Shown: positions 1-9,668, counted from the stretch's first letter. The stretch: DNA of 64,000 nt from Plutella xylostella (GCF_932276165.1 NC_064007.1:4784001-4848000); one strand, 5' to 3'. Made by a program: numbers and translations. Notes: a model not told the origin generated them from the sequence alone.

Positions 1-180
1 ATCCGAAAGTAACTGTGTCTGTCTGTGTGTTACTCTTTCACGCCAAAACTACAGAACGGATTCGAATGAAATTTGGTATACATTCGGTCAAGACCCTGGG
101 AAAGAACATAGGCTATTTTTTATCCCGGAATTCCCACGGGAAAACTTTTTAAGGCGAAGAGAAGCGCGCGGGCACAGCTA
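1..180 (+). repeat. Dispersed repeat end, Helitron-like 3' terminus
   Basis: The stretch has a TCTGTCTGTGTGTTACTC start, a middle reading 'gaacggattcgaatgaaatttgg', and a GC-rich end followed by CTAG|T at about 176-181. From memory this is a very common lepidopteran dispersed sequence. A GC-rich stem followed by CTRR-T is the usual 3' end of Helitrons. The left end lies outside the window, so the class is inferred from one terminus only. A degraded relative appears at 43670-43775. Confidence 0.5.
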
Positions 181-220
181 GTAACTTATAAAATCAAAAC
201 AATGTAACAACACTACGGTG

Positions 221-723
221 TAGGGCATGCAATACCGCAATACCAGTATTGCGTAATACCGGGATCCCGGACAAAATCCACGCTTTTTCAATACCGGTAT
301 TGAAAGTTAATACCGGTATTGAAGTAATACCGGAACCGGACCTTTTTAGGCTATAAATCAAGCGATTAAGATATAGTTAGCCTTGTGCTCCTATATACTA
401 TGAAAGTGCACTTTCAATTTTGCACTTTCAACCGTTACATGCGGTTTTTGGCCTTTGGAAACCTACTTGTTGTCCATGCGTTCTAAAATTTTAACTCTAA
501 TACTCAATTCTTGTAAAAAATATTACATAATACAGAATTTGATTGCTTTTTCTTGTTGTATTTTGCCCTATACGACCCATACTATAACACTTACTTAAAC
601 AAAATATATGCCATTTATAACAAGGAAGTCTAATACCGGTATTAATACCGGGATCCCGGTATTGAGTTCTAATACCGGAACTCAATACCAGTATTGAAAA
701 TATTACCGGTATTGCATGCCCTA
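221..723. mobile_element. hAT-like MITE with AATACCGG word arms
   Basis: A 503-bp element bounded by perfect inverted repeats TAGGGCATGCAATACCG and its complement. It is flanked by an 8-bp direct repeat, ctacggtg, at 213-220 and 724-731. An 8-bp target duplication with a TAGGG-type end fits the hAT superfamily. No transposase frame is present, so it is non-autonomous. Both arms are dense in AATACCGGTATT-type palindromes and contain two CCGGGATCCCGG palindromes; the AT-rich middle (about 340-620) has none. Confidence 0.85.
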
Positions 724-731
724 CTACGGTG

Positions 732-3700
732 TCTTATTAGTTACTTTTTTACAAAACATTTTGAACAGCTTTCAGCTTTGGGCAGAAATCAAATCGCACA
801 ATGTAATTTAAATTGACATCATATTACATTAGGTAATATCAGCTTATTGTGAAGATCACTTCATATCAATGGAATACCTAATTGAGTCGTTTAAAATACT
901 TTGTTAAAAAATAATTAATTATCTAACTAGGGCATTAGAGTTTAACCAAAACCAGTACAAATCATATTCCCACTAAATATTTTAAGTTTGCTAGTCTTGT
1001 ATTTGCATCACAATTTTATAGCGTTTTACATTTTTCTAAAATGTAAGTATCTACTTATAAATCCAATAATTATTATGCATTGTCACTAATTAAACAATGT
1101 AATCACAAACGATGTGTTTTAATTATCAATTAGAATTAGTACCTATGTTGAGGTCCACAGCTGGACATTGGCCCCTCTTACATTACTGGACATTGGCGCT
1201 AGATTTTTACTTTTACTTCGCATGTAAGTATTTGTTTTACTCCAAAAGATGGTGATACGTACTTAATAGGAGTTAAAGGAGTGGTGTAAAGATCTCGGTT
1301 GTCATTCGTGAGGTCCTGAGGTTTGACGGTTGGTGGTCACCGTAGTTGACCAAACTAAGCAATTTTAAGTATACTTAATTAAACAAATATATCATTTCAA
1401 GTTGTTTATTAAAATAATATTCGTTCGAATTGAACACAAGACACGGACCAGACCTAATAATTGAGTGTTTTTTCTAATTTGTCAATTTTTCTACAAAAAA
1501 GATAACTAAGAAAAGGCCGAACAGCCAAATTGTCTTTACCTCTTAACAATAAAAAAAACAAACTATGAAATCTACCAACGTAAGACCTTCGGGAGGTATC
1601 AACATTACAAGGATACATACCAGTATACAGAATATTATCTTTAATTTGGCACAGTTAAAACAGTGTTTATTGTAATATCTCGTAATAGACCTGTATTTAT
1701 CAAGTTCTAGATGGTTTTGGCACTTATTTAGAAATACAGTGTTCAATTTAATAAAATAATAAGACAAATAGAAAATAAAACTGTCGCCTTTTGCGCGCAA
1801 ACTAAAAATCCATAAATTTCTTTTTTCAACTCAATATAAATCCTAAAAATTACTTTTAAGAAAAATCTTATTTACTTATATTTTCTTTAGAAAACTATAC
1901 AATACCCAGCTTTCTCTCAATATTGCACTTCATCGGATCTCATGCAAAATCATTGGAAGATATTATCAAAAAATTCAATTGCATCTGTCTGGTCAATTGT
2001 TAAAAAAAAGAGTTATAATAAATGCATATTAATTGTCAGAGTTGTAATATCATGATAAAAAGTATCCCCAGTTGGTCATTCCAGTAAATTATACTTCCGA
2101 AAATTTTGATAAAAAATAGATTTTGCAATCAACGACAGGCACAATTGTACATCAAATTATGGGTTCTTTGCAAGTAACAACATTTAAAATTCTTAATAAT
2201 AACAATAAAAAGTAATTAACAAAAATGTTGTAATTTAATGAATAAAACAAACCATCCGAGAACTATACGAGGGCTCAATCACTTCTTTTAATTATATAAA
2301 TGCAACTTTTTACCAAAAGGACTTCTAAATATTAACCTTTATGAATTACAAATTTATATACAATTTCAGGTGTCTATAGTACAACTCTTTTCCAATAAAT
2401 AAGTCGATGAACATTAAAAAAATCTTTTTCCTTACACAGAGTACGTACGAGAATGAATTGAATGTGTCAGTATTCCACTAATATTTTTGTTTTAACTTCT
2501 TTTTTATATAATAATTATGTATTGTATATATAAGTAGCATAGTACACTTAACTCCTAATATGACACAGTTAGACTAATCCTATTTTATTTTATACATTTA
2601 GTATGTACTTACACATATACAGTGTCCTTTACTGATTTCTGTTTTAAATTTAATTGTTGCTTTTTAATTAAATAAATAGAATCGAAACCTTCATTTGGGA
2701 TTACATCAAACAAAATCATGCGCATATTATAATATTGTTCTGAAATTAAACTTAAAATAGGAATCAGTATAATTCTTACAACGTGTCTCCTACTCTATAG
2801 CTACGACAGTCTAAGTGGCTCCGTACAACGGAAGAGTACGTTCCCCTCGAAAGCCTTAACCCTTACTTTATACACGAGCTCAAAGGGAACTATTAAAACC
2901 TAACTTCAACAATCTCTAGTTGGAACCTTGTATCTGGTGCAGGCCGTTTCAATTAGGAAAATCATTCATTTCGGTGCTCAGAGTCAAATCTATTTAAGTA
3001 TCAATATTTTTGTCAAAAAGAGAGCTTACGTTTTTTAAATATAATTTTATTGATACTGAATCGTGTGACAAATAATCACGTGAATCCAGCTTTTTGGTGC
3101 TTAAAATTGAAAACCGTAAAAAGATGTGTGTTAAAAATGGCACATAGAAATGTGACTAGAGTAAAAAAAACAAGAAGTACATTTTCATTTTGACCATCAA
3201 AAAGCTGGAGCGAAGTATTTAAGTAAAACGAAATGCATAGAAATGACTTATTTGGGGCTCACAAATTTTGAGATCATTTAAAGATGACTGGTAATGTGCA
3301 TCTATTATATTTCTATTGATTATACATTTAAATAAACCATTGACTCAATTGCGGACATACCAAATTATTTGATTGTTGAATATAAATTAAAACTTTAGGC
3401 CTATGCAATGCATCTGTGACTGAAATACAAGAAAGTAAAAAAAAACTATAATAAGCGCAAAATGCATTGGTATGCCTGAAAATCAGTCAGTATTTATATT
3501 TGTATGTTGCAGCACCCGCCAAAATAACCCATCAGAGGTAGTAACTAACTTTTTATTCATATATTTATACAGTTTATCTCGCCGAGTTGTATTTGCAAAA
3601 ATAGTCTTTTATCACAACCAACACGACTGCAGACACCGACACGACGTACTGAACTAAGCCGGCTGACAATAACTAACTACTAGAGCATTACGAAAACCAT

Positions 3701-4142
3701 TTATTTACTCAAATAGTTTCAGAAAAGGACAACGTAGATTAACACTTTTCATAATGCTCAAGGTAAGGAATGAAAGACCACACTGTAGGAAAGAAAAATA
3801 CTAGTGTTTTCTGTTAAAATTTCACCTCTTCCGCCAAGAGTTGAATCATGTTAAATTGATGGTGTTATTAACAGACGAAATTTACTTGAACCGAACGAAA
3901 CAAAATCCTTTACAGAAAACACTAGCGAAAAAGAAACAGAACTTCCAAAACTAGTGCAACGCACGCGCTGTTACAAACAAGATGTTAACACGAACACTAC
4001 CCCTATCCGCGCTGCACCAGCATCACACCTACAGCATGCTCCATCACTCGTGTCAAAACAAAAGCACCAATAACATTCAGCCGGCACACGCTCTTTCAAA
4101 CACCTCGCACATTCGTTCGTGTTCGGTGGTCCTGCACTGTCA
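732..4142 (-). other. 3' side of pan: probable 3' UTR and flank
   Basis: This 3.4-kb AT-rich stretch lies downstream of the pan stop codon. I see no supported coding region: the short open frames are AT-rich, low in complexity and show no family motifs. Part of it is probably pan 3' UTR, whose end cannot be fixed from sequence alone. Around 1150-1210 there are two 'ctggacattgg' phrases that resemble the dispersed LINE fragment seen at 43300, here heavily degraded. Confidence 0.5.
3700..3705 (-). terminator. Candidate poly(A) signal for pan
   Basis: The plus strand reads tttatt, which is AATAAA on the gene strand, about 440 nt after the stop codon at 4143. It is the first canonical hexamer I noticed downstream of the stop. 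AT-rich sequence yields such hexamers often, and insect developmental genes often have much longer 3' UTRs, so this is only a candidate. Confidence 0.25.
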
Positions 4143-4506
4143 CTACGAGACCGAGATGACCTCGTGTCCGGGCCGGGGCTGCGCGGACCGCGGCCAGCTC
4201 TGTGACGTCAGCTGTCCGACGGAGAGGGGGTTGTTGGCGTCGCGCGGGTTGGTCCCGACGGGGTGGCGCGGCGCGGGGGGGTGCGGCGGCTCGGACGCGG
4301 GGGAGGCGAGCGAGGACAGTGCGGACAGCCCGCCCGGACTGGACGCGGAGTTGAGCGGCGTGTCCGCGTCGCTGGACGCGTCGGACATGTCCTCGAGCTT
4401 CACGTCGTCGGCGTCGGAGCACGGCGACTGCGGCGCAGCCAGCGGCGGCCCCGCGCCCGCCGCCGCCGCCAGCGCCTCCATGTAGCGCACGCATTTCTTC
4501 TTCCGC
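4143..4506 (-). CDS. pan: pan terminal exon: second half of C-clamp and C-terminus
   Basis: This is the main last coding exon of the TCF/LEF factor pangolin. Acceptor TTACAG precedes G|CGG, and the frame then reads RRKKKCVRYMEAL when joined to the exon ending at 6498. This supplies the last cysteine and basic residues of the C-clamp, the zinc-binding second DNA-binding domain that contacts GCCGCC-type helper sites in flies. The rest is an Ala/Gly/Pro stretch, an acidic Ser/Asp stretch (SDADDVKLEDMSDASSDAD), a Ser/Pro region, the motif GTNPRDANNPLS and the end HEVISVS before the stop. From memory, fly Pan has a similar 'NPRD.NNPLS' motif and a VISVS end, which supports both frame and stop. The exon is about 70% GC in AT-rich surroundings. 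Open frames on the opposite strand here are shadows caused by GC content. Confidence 0.93.
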
Positions 4507-5395
4507 CTGTAACGGGTTGAGGATTAGACTTCGGTATTCAGTGGGGTAAAGTTAGACCGGTTCTGACCCTTGGCTTTAAGTGTAGCGATGTTTTTATGAT
4601 GGTGAAGATACAATGGCGATTGATGAAATTACACCTGTCGTGGCAGGCATTGTGAATACATTTACCATATGGTAATATAATGGAGTCTTTGGAAATGGTA
4701 ATGCTGTTTCCAAAAGCCAAGGGTCTTGAGCATTTTTAAATAACTTAAACACAATTCTAATGATACCACAACATCGAGAACACAGAAATAAATCAGAAAA
4801 AAAACAACAACGACATGCTCAAAATTGCTTCGATGTTACAAAAAAGAAACAAAAAAAAAACAATCTCATGCTCAAATGTAAGAGTTAGTGTCTGATAAAG
4901 ATGACCTAAATAGTTTATATACAGTCAAATTTGAAAATGAAAGAGAACTAGTTCGAGGTATAACAAAAGAAACATAATCTACCTAACAAAACACGACGAA
5001 AGCAAAAACTGCAGGCTCACAACATCCATAACTTTAAGATATAATAATACATGAAACTGTTTAAACGTATATAAAAATTACAAAGGATTATTTTTCTAAT
5101 CTTGACACAGGAACTGACGTAATTACTAATAAAACATTAGCCATTCCCAGAGCAAGGTTAACAAAATAACCAAATAAAAGTCGAAATATTTTAATCTAGT
5201 ACAACAATGCATAATCTTCTTCAACACTAAGAATAAAAACTACAAACACGAGATAAATTTTGCGTGCAACATTTCGCACACACAAAAATCATCCCTCAAC
5301 TAGCACATCTAGTTTCGAACAAGATTGCAACAGATTTCCGCACAAGGTTCGTGCGCGCATACCGTCTATCTTCCGTCGGCGGGCGGCGGCCGGCA
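4507..5395 (-). other. pan intron with a 161-bp inverted-repeat unit
   Basis: AT-rich intron before the terminal exon. It contains no supported coding frame. The only structure I see is a pair of inverted 13-mers at 4565-4577 and 4713-4725, listed separately. Confidence 0.6.
4565..4725. repeat. Inverted-repeat-bounded unit in last intron
   Basis: GACCCTTGGCTTT at 4565-4577 is matched by its exact reverse complement at 4713-4725. The interior also has GGAAA and TTTCC pairs near the right end. No clear target duplication flanks it, so it could be an old miniature transposon or a native RNA hairpin beside the acceptor of the terminal exon. Confidence 0.45.
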
Positions 5396-5519
5396 CTAAA
5401 GGTTTACATAAGTAGGTTCTTGGGGGGGGCTCCCGACCAGGCTGGCGGGGGGCAGCGGCGGGGGCTCCGGCCGCAGCAGCCCCAGCCCGCCCGACACCAT
5501 CACTCCACTTGACTCGGGA
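5396..5519 (-). CDS. pan: Candidate alternative last exon of pan
   Basis: A GC-rich island in AT-rich intron sequence encodes an open frame ending in a stop. A pyrimidine-rich tract precedes TAG|T, giving a phase that matches the donor at 6498 exactly: AG joins T to make Ser, then PESSGVMVSGGLGLL, a Pro/Glu segment and the end EPTYVNL. A second AG, 12 nt further on, has the same phase. A product spliced this way would keep only the first half of the C-clamp (through CKPC) and replace the acidic VISVS tail. TCF genes in vertebrates are known to make different tails by alternative splicing. I do not recognise the peptide itself, so the exon is an inference from phase, composition and the acceptor. 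Confidence 0.45.
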
Positions 5520-6497
5520 CTACTCAATGAGGTTGATGACAAAAGAGATGGAAAGGTAAGAGATGATGTGGAGGTGAAAAATTTCGGTGAAGAAAAGGAG
5601 GTGGAGGTTTTGGAAGGTTTCAAGGTTGATGGTGTAGTCGAAGAAGTGATCGAAGATGATGGAGAATTGGGGAGAGGAAATGATCGAATGGTGGAATCAT
5701 TGTGGTCAAGCAGTTAAGAGTCAAGTGGTAGTGAAAGGTTTGAAAACGTACAGGGATTTCAGTAAAAATATCACCAATAGTGCCAGCGGTCCAGCATCGA
5801 TCCATTGAGAAGCGGCAATCATGAGTGGAAAAAACATTTCAATAAGTAATTTTACCTTTAATTTTACAATAATTTCATTAAAATTACAAGAGAAAGTAAA
5901 AACAAAAAAGCCAGCATAATTCAGAAAATGTGTCAAGATTTTTTTGAAAGTTTTTCTTCGACAAATGATTGCCCTTCCTTGGTTGTCCACTACTTTTCTA
6001 AAACCTATGTATATTTAACGCTACTGAGTCACACTTTGTCTACTTTCAAAAAAATCTATTTGTCGTCATCATTATCTATGTTCATGGAATCTTATTTCTT
6101 TGTGAAAAGACACATTTTCTGAGTATCACTTTATGCTGCGCTTTTTTGTAAATGCCCTTAATTAAACACTTCAGAGCGCTGCGTAACAAGTTATTAAGAA
6201 TGTAACATTTAAACAAAACACAACAACAACTACGGAAATTTTAACAAAACAACTCGAAACAAAAAAGAAAATATCAAATAAAAAGAAACATGTTACGACC
6301 AGGCTCCTCTCGGAACACAAGAATAAAGCCAAGTCTTTCCACATAGAAACAATATAACGTGAAAATAATGTACTACACTTTAACGACAAATGATCTGAAT
6401 TTAGCTCCAGATCAAGAGTCGGTGTGGTTTCTGGTGTCTGAGAGAGTGACGGTTGAAAGCGAAAAGAAAATTAAAATAGACAAGCAAAGGAACCCAC
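5520..6497 (-). other. pan intron, no gene seen
   Basis: The first 130 bases are an unbroken pyrimidine-rich tract on the gene strand, suited to an acceptor for the candidate exon at 5396-5519. The rest is AT-rich with no supported frame. Confidence 0.55.
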
Positions 6498-6567
6498 CTG
6501 CAGGGCTTGCACCACTGGTTCTGCTGGTCGAGCCCGTACCTCGCCCGACATTTCTTCAAGTTATTTC
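6498..6567 (-). CDS. pan: pan exon: first half of C-clamp
   Basis: Acceptor TTTTAG precedes GA|AAT and donor CTGCAG|GTGGGT follows. The frame reads (G)NNLKKCRARYGLDQQNQ then WCKPC, ending with AG of a split Arg codon. With the next exon this forms the C-clamp CRARYGLDQQ...WCKPC...KKKC, with three cysteines visible here and one in exon 4143-4506. The C-clamp is found in invertebrate TCFs and in the E-tails of vertebrate TCF7 and TCF7L2. It binds helper DNA sites next to the HMG site. The exon is 70 nt and starts after one base of a codon, which is what both alternative HMG exons leave. Confidence 0.95.
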
Positions 6568-7353
6568 CTAAAATACCACAAAAAACTCGATTAGAACACA
6601 CCCTTTAAAAGTACGCAGTAGTTACACAAGAAAAGTAAAATTGCACAAATGGGTATCAAAATTAAAGGATTTTTTACATAATTTTTTTGAGCAAATAAAA
6701 GTATTTAGTCTGCAAATTAAGTTCTTGAACGTGACTAGGTAATAAATGAAATTTACTTGAGAACGTAAAAGGAAAATATGATGTCACGCAGTAAAAATGT
6801 TTCTGCTGGAAAGAATAAAATTGTGGTAAAATAAAAGGGTGGTCTGAAAGCGGCGATGCGCGCAGAAATAAATTTACCGGAAATCATATTTGAAGCGTCT
6901 TAATTATAAGGCTATGCTAATGTGCTAACTACTTCATACAGAAAACTATCATGCAACAACCACCAATGTTAGTATTCCAGCATGCAGGATGGGATCGGGA
7001 CAAACATAAAGGATAACGGAAATAATATTGGTTTAAAAAATAACATACTACTCGCATAAACTTTCAAAATAAAGGCTTCTACTCTATCTGGCTGGAATTG
7101 AATCAAAATGAAAAATAATCAAATAAACAATGACGCCATAGAAGCAAATTTAAGCAGAATAGGTTCTCCGGAATCAAAATAAACTAAGTTCATTTGGCCA
7201 ATATCATTGTACATGGACAACGCAGACATGGAAGCATCGGCGGCTTTGTGAAGTCAAAATAGTATTTAGGTCTTCAGCGATCGCTCCAGTCGCCGTCTGT
7301 CGTCAGAGACGAGCGGGGTCCTCGCATGCACCTGGAGCCTACTCCTGCTGCAC
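6568..7353 (-). other. pan intron, no gene seen
   Basis: Mostly AT-rich with no supported coding frame. The last part, roughly 7250-7353, becomes more GC-rich and may be untranslated sequence of the candidate terminal exon that ends at 7354. Confidence 0.5.
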
Positions 7354-7403
7354 CTAGCTAGCGTACAAGAAGGCTGTCCCAGCCTCGTTGCGGAACCATC
7401 GTC
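7354..7403 (-). CDS. pan: Candidate short terminal exon giving a C-clamp-less isoform
   Basis: A strong-looking acceptor, TTGCTTTGCAG, precedes GA|CGA. If joined to either HMG exon, both of which leave one G, the frame continues G-RWFRNEAGTAFLYAS and stops. The protein would have the full HMG box and basic tail but no C-clamp, like the short-tailed forms of vertebrate LEF1/TCF7. The surrounding 7250-7560 stretch is more GC-rich than the intron around it. The frame also continues open upstream to 7563, but no acceptor there looks better. This is inference: no homologous peptide is recognised, and no poly(A) signal was identified. Confidence 0.27.
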
Positions 7404-7955
7404 CTGCAAAGCAATTACTCAAGTGTTCATATTGACTGATGGATAGATCATGCACGCAACCCCGCGCCGTAGCCAGTACATCGGAGCAAAACGGAAAGCC
7501 AAAAACCGGGACAACCTTCGAAGGAGTGCCACTTGCATCAGGGAGTATCTCAAAATATAGCATTGTACTTACAAAAATAAATAAATGCGATATAAATATT
7601 AAATAAAAATGCTGTTTATATGTCTACAACCTGTACCCCTTCAACCAGAGACATTCGGCATTATAGTATCTACTTTGTCGTTCGGTCGTGGAGGGTTCAA
7701 AACAATTGAACCGGGACGGGAGTGGGAGAGGAGCAGCGAGCGGGCAACGGCTTCCTTAATCCTCGTTTAATTGACCTCATTTCTTTTAATCAGCCTCGCG
7801 GCATTTAAATGTGTTGGCGAGCCGGCCGCGCGCTGCTCGGGGATCGTGACCAGCGACGCTGCTTCAATCAAGTCTTATCGGTCACTGTGGGATGGGATGG
7901 GACAGCGTCGTCGGGAGACGGGAGGCGGGTCTCACGACTGACTGAAAGGCAGTAC
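7404..7955 (-). other. pan intron, no gene seen
   Basis: No supported exon. A moderately GC-rich stretch at 7680-7900 lies just downstream of the alternative HMG exon donor and contains no clear frame with family motifs. Confidence 0.5.
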
Positions 7956-8109
7956 CTCCATCGGTTGTCTCCTGTTTTCGTTTCCTCTTCTTGCCCCTTT
8001 GCGTATTAGCCCTAGACGACCAATCGGGATAGAGCTGCATGTGCAGCTGGCGCTCGCGGCGCGCCAGCTCGTAATACTTGGCTTGCTCCTCGCGCCCGAG
8101 CGCATGCCA
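7956..8109 (-). CDS. pan: pan alternative HMG half-exon b (helix 3 and basic tail)
   Basis: Acceptor TTCAG precedes TGG and donor GGAG|GTACTG follows. The frame reads WHALGREEQAKYYELARRER then QLHMQLYPDWSS, and continues into the basic tail GKKRKRKQETTDG. It encodes the second half of the HMG box: the end of helix 2, helix 3 and the C-terminal basic stretch that lies across the DNA. Over the first 32 residues it matches exon 8815-8980 at 26 positions, differing at residues 3, 5, 15, 18, 29 and 32; the tail after that is different. It starts in phase 0 and ends in phase 1, exactly like the other copy, so the two are interchangeable. The tail lacks the DNYGYGS segment of the other form. I recall, without being able to check, that fly pan has isoforms with two versions of this part. 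Confidence 0.93.
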
Positions 8110-8814
8110 CTGAACATGGAAACAAAAGAGAAATGCACTCGACAGCGGTTCGACGCACCTGCCGCGCCCTAACTCATCGTGCTAGAAAAACAGCCCGGAT
8201 TGAACGGTCGAAATTTTGATCCTAATGTTTTTTGTTGTTGTTTTGTTTTTGATTGAATGAAAATGGCCAATTGCGCAGTTCCTCACAGAACCTATTCTGC
8301 AGTCGGTATCGGAGTCGCGGTTCTTCTAGACATCTAACAAACCAATATAGTTTCCGATCGGCAAACGGGGGTGTAGGGTGTACAGTACACGGTCACTCGA
8401 CGACTACTGAACACAGAACACGCACGGCGGGCGGGCGGCGCGGCCGGGCCGGGGCCGGGCCGGGGCCGCGCCGCGCGCTCGCCGCGACCGGTGGCGGCCG
8501 CTTTTCTAGCACAGGCGCTCGGCGCCGACACAACAGTACGGACAGTAGAGAACACGCACACACGCACACTCACATACGGGACGGGTCTCGGGTTACGGTC
8601 GTCGGTTGCGTTATTAGTGTGGGATGAAGCTCGGTGGCCGGTTAATGAGAGATGTCGGGAGCCGCGCCGGCGCCCCCGGCGGTGTTAGGTCAGGTTAGTG
8701 ACGTGCGGGAGGCGCCCGCGGGGGACGGGGCGGGGCGGGGGGTAGGAGGGAGACATGAAGCGAGTGTGACAAGCTCGGACACGTGACGCCCCCGTGAGTC
8801 CTACGAGCCAATAC
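8110..8814 (-). other. GC-rich intron between the two alternative HMG exons
   Basis: This 705-bp spacer is far more GC-rich than other pan introns. It contains long GGCC/CCGG-rich runs at 8425-8480 and a G-run array on the plus strand at 8720-8742, which is C-rich in the transcript. There is no supported frame: open frames here lack stops only because of base composition. A CA-rich run lies at about 8555-8575. Confidence 0.6.
8720..8742 (+). other. G-quadruplex-type G-run array
   Basis: Four runs of four or more G separated by one or two bases lie on the plus strand, the template strand for pan. The pre-mRNA carries the C-rich complement, about 72-94 nt after the donor of exon 8815-8980. Such a motif could affect polymerase speed or bind poly(C) proteins of the hnRNP K type; that effect is inference. 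Confidence 0.6.
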
Positions 8815-8980
8815 CTCCCAGTTCAGCGGGACTACGGTCCTTTTTCCGCTTTTTCTTTTTGGAACCGTAACCATAGTTGTCCCTCGCGCTCCAGCCGGGG
8901 TACAGCTGCATGTGCAGCTGCCGCTCCTGCCTCGCTTTCTCATAGTATTTGGCCTGCTCCTCGCGACTTAGTGAGTGCCA
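8815..8980 (-). CDS. pan: pan alternative HMG half-exon a (canonical helix 3 and basic tail)
   Basis: Acceptor TCGCAG precedes TGG and donor GGAG|GTATTG follows. The frame reads WHSLSREEQAKYYEKARQER then QLHMQLYPGWSARDNYG, and continues into YGSKKKKRKKDRSPAELG. This is the classical TCF/LEF second half of the HMG box with the basic tail that raises DNA affinity and carries nuclear-import signal. From memory it is the copy closest to the main fly Pan form and to vertebrate TCFs (YPGWSARDNYG). It is the first of the two alternatives met by the transcript. It begins in phase 0 after GRR and ends in phase 1. Confidence 0.95.
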
Positions 8981-9463
8981 CTGCGAGTTATTACACGAGG
9001 ATATTGTATGGGTTACTGCTCGAACGGGATCATTATAAAGATATAGTTTGAAAGAACATAAAACAGAACAGTGACGATAGTGGGGGGTATCGCCTTGCTG
9101 AGTGAATCAAATGGATGTGTTATTGTTGTCAGGAATGAGTGTCGGTTCTCGGAACGTCACACAGACTCGTGGCGACTCTCGTATTTATTATTCAAAACAT
9201 TAACTAGATCGCCGATAGTGCCTATATGTGGGCAGGGGCTTTGTCTTCAATACTGCACGCTTAGCCCGCTATGTATTAGGTCACCCGCCTTAATAGCACT
9301 ACTCATTCGTAACAACAATAACTATTACAAAATGGGCTGATTGGTTGATATTTACTTCAGGGATCAGACTCAGTACTCCTTGGTACTGGTAAGTAACAAA
9401 AAGGTTGACAATAAAAAGAAAAGAAGAATAAATCGAGACGTTCGATTTGAATTTGGAACTTAC
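8981..9463 (-). other. pan intron, no gene seen
   Basis: A 483-bp intron inside the HMG box between the constitutive first half and the alternative second halves. No other feature is seen. Confidence 0.6.
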
Positions 9464-9668
9464 CCGTCTGCCGAGAATTTGGTTGATTGCTGCGGACTCC
9501 TTGAGGGTGCATTCCGCTACCACCTTGGCCCTCATCTCTTTCATATAGAGCATGAAGGCGTTCAGTGGTTTCTTTATGTGTGGCTTCTTGTTTTGTTCCT
9601 TGCTGTTGCTATTCGCGGAGCCATCTTGGGGCTTATCGCTGGAGCCGCTGCCACTGCTTTTTTCTAAT
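9464..9668 (-). CDS. pan: pan exon: linker and first half of HMG box
   Basis: Acceptor ATTACAG precedes A|TTA and donor CGG|GTAAGT follows. A Ser/Gly/Asn-rich linker (EKSSGSGSSDKPQDGSANS) leads into KKPHIKKPLNAFMLYMKEMR and then AKVVAECTLKESAAINQILG-RR. This is the nearly invariant first half of the TCF/LEF HMG box, helices 1 and most of 2, which intercalates in and bends CTTTGAT sites. The identity of the gene rests mainly on this exon. It ends in phase 0 and needs one of the two downstream half-exons to complete the domain. Confidence 0.98.

Noticed and set aside
3982..4485. 167-codon plus-strand open frame
   Set aside because: It is antisense to the pan terminal exon, which has conserved motifs and correct splice phases. 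High GC removes stop codons on both strands.
4096..4520. Arg-rich minus and plus frames overlapping the terminal exon
   Set aside because: Out-of-frame shadows of the same GC-rich exon; low-complexity Arg/Ala content and no motif.
8253..8688. Open frames on both strands in the spacer between HMG exons
   Set aside because: Composition-driven, with repeats such as Gly-Arg-Ala runs; no family motif and located in an intron of pan.
9341..9667. Plus-strand 108-codon frame over the HMG exon
   Set aside because: Antisense shadow of the firmly identified HMG exon at 9464-9668.
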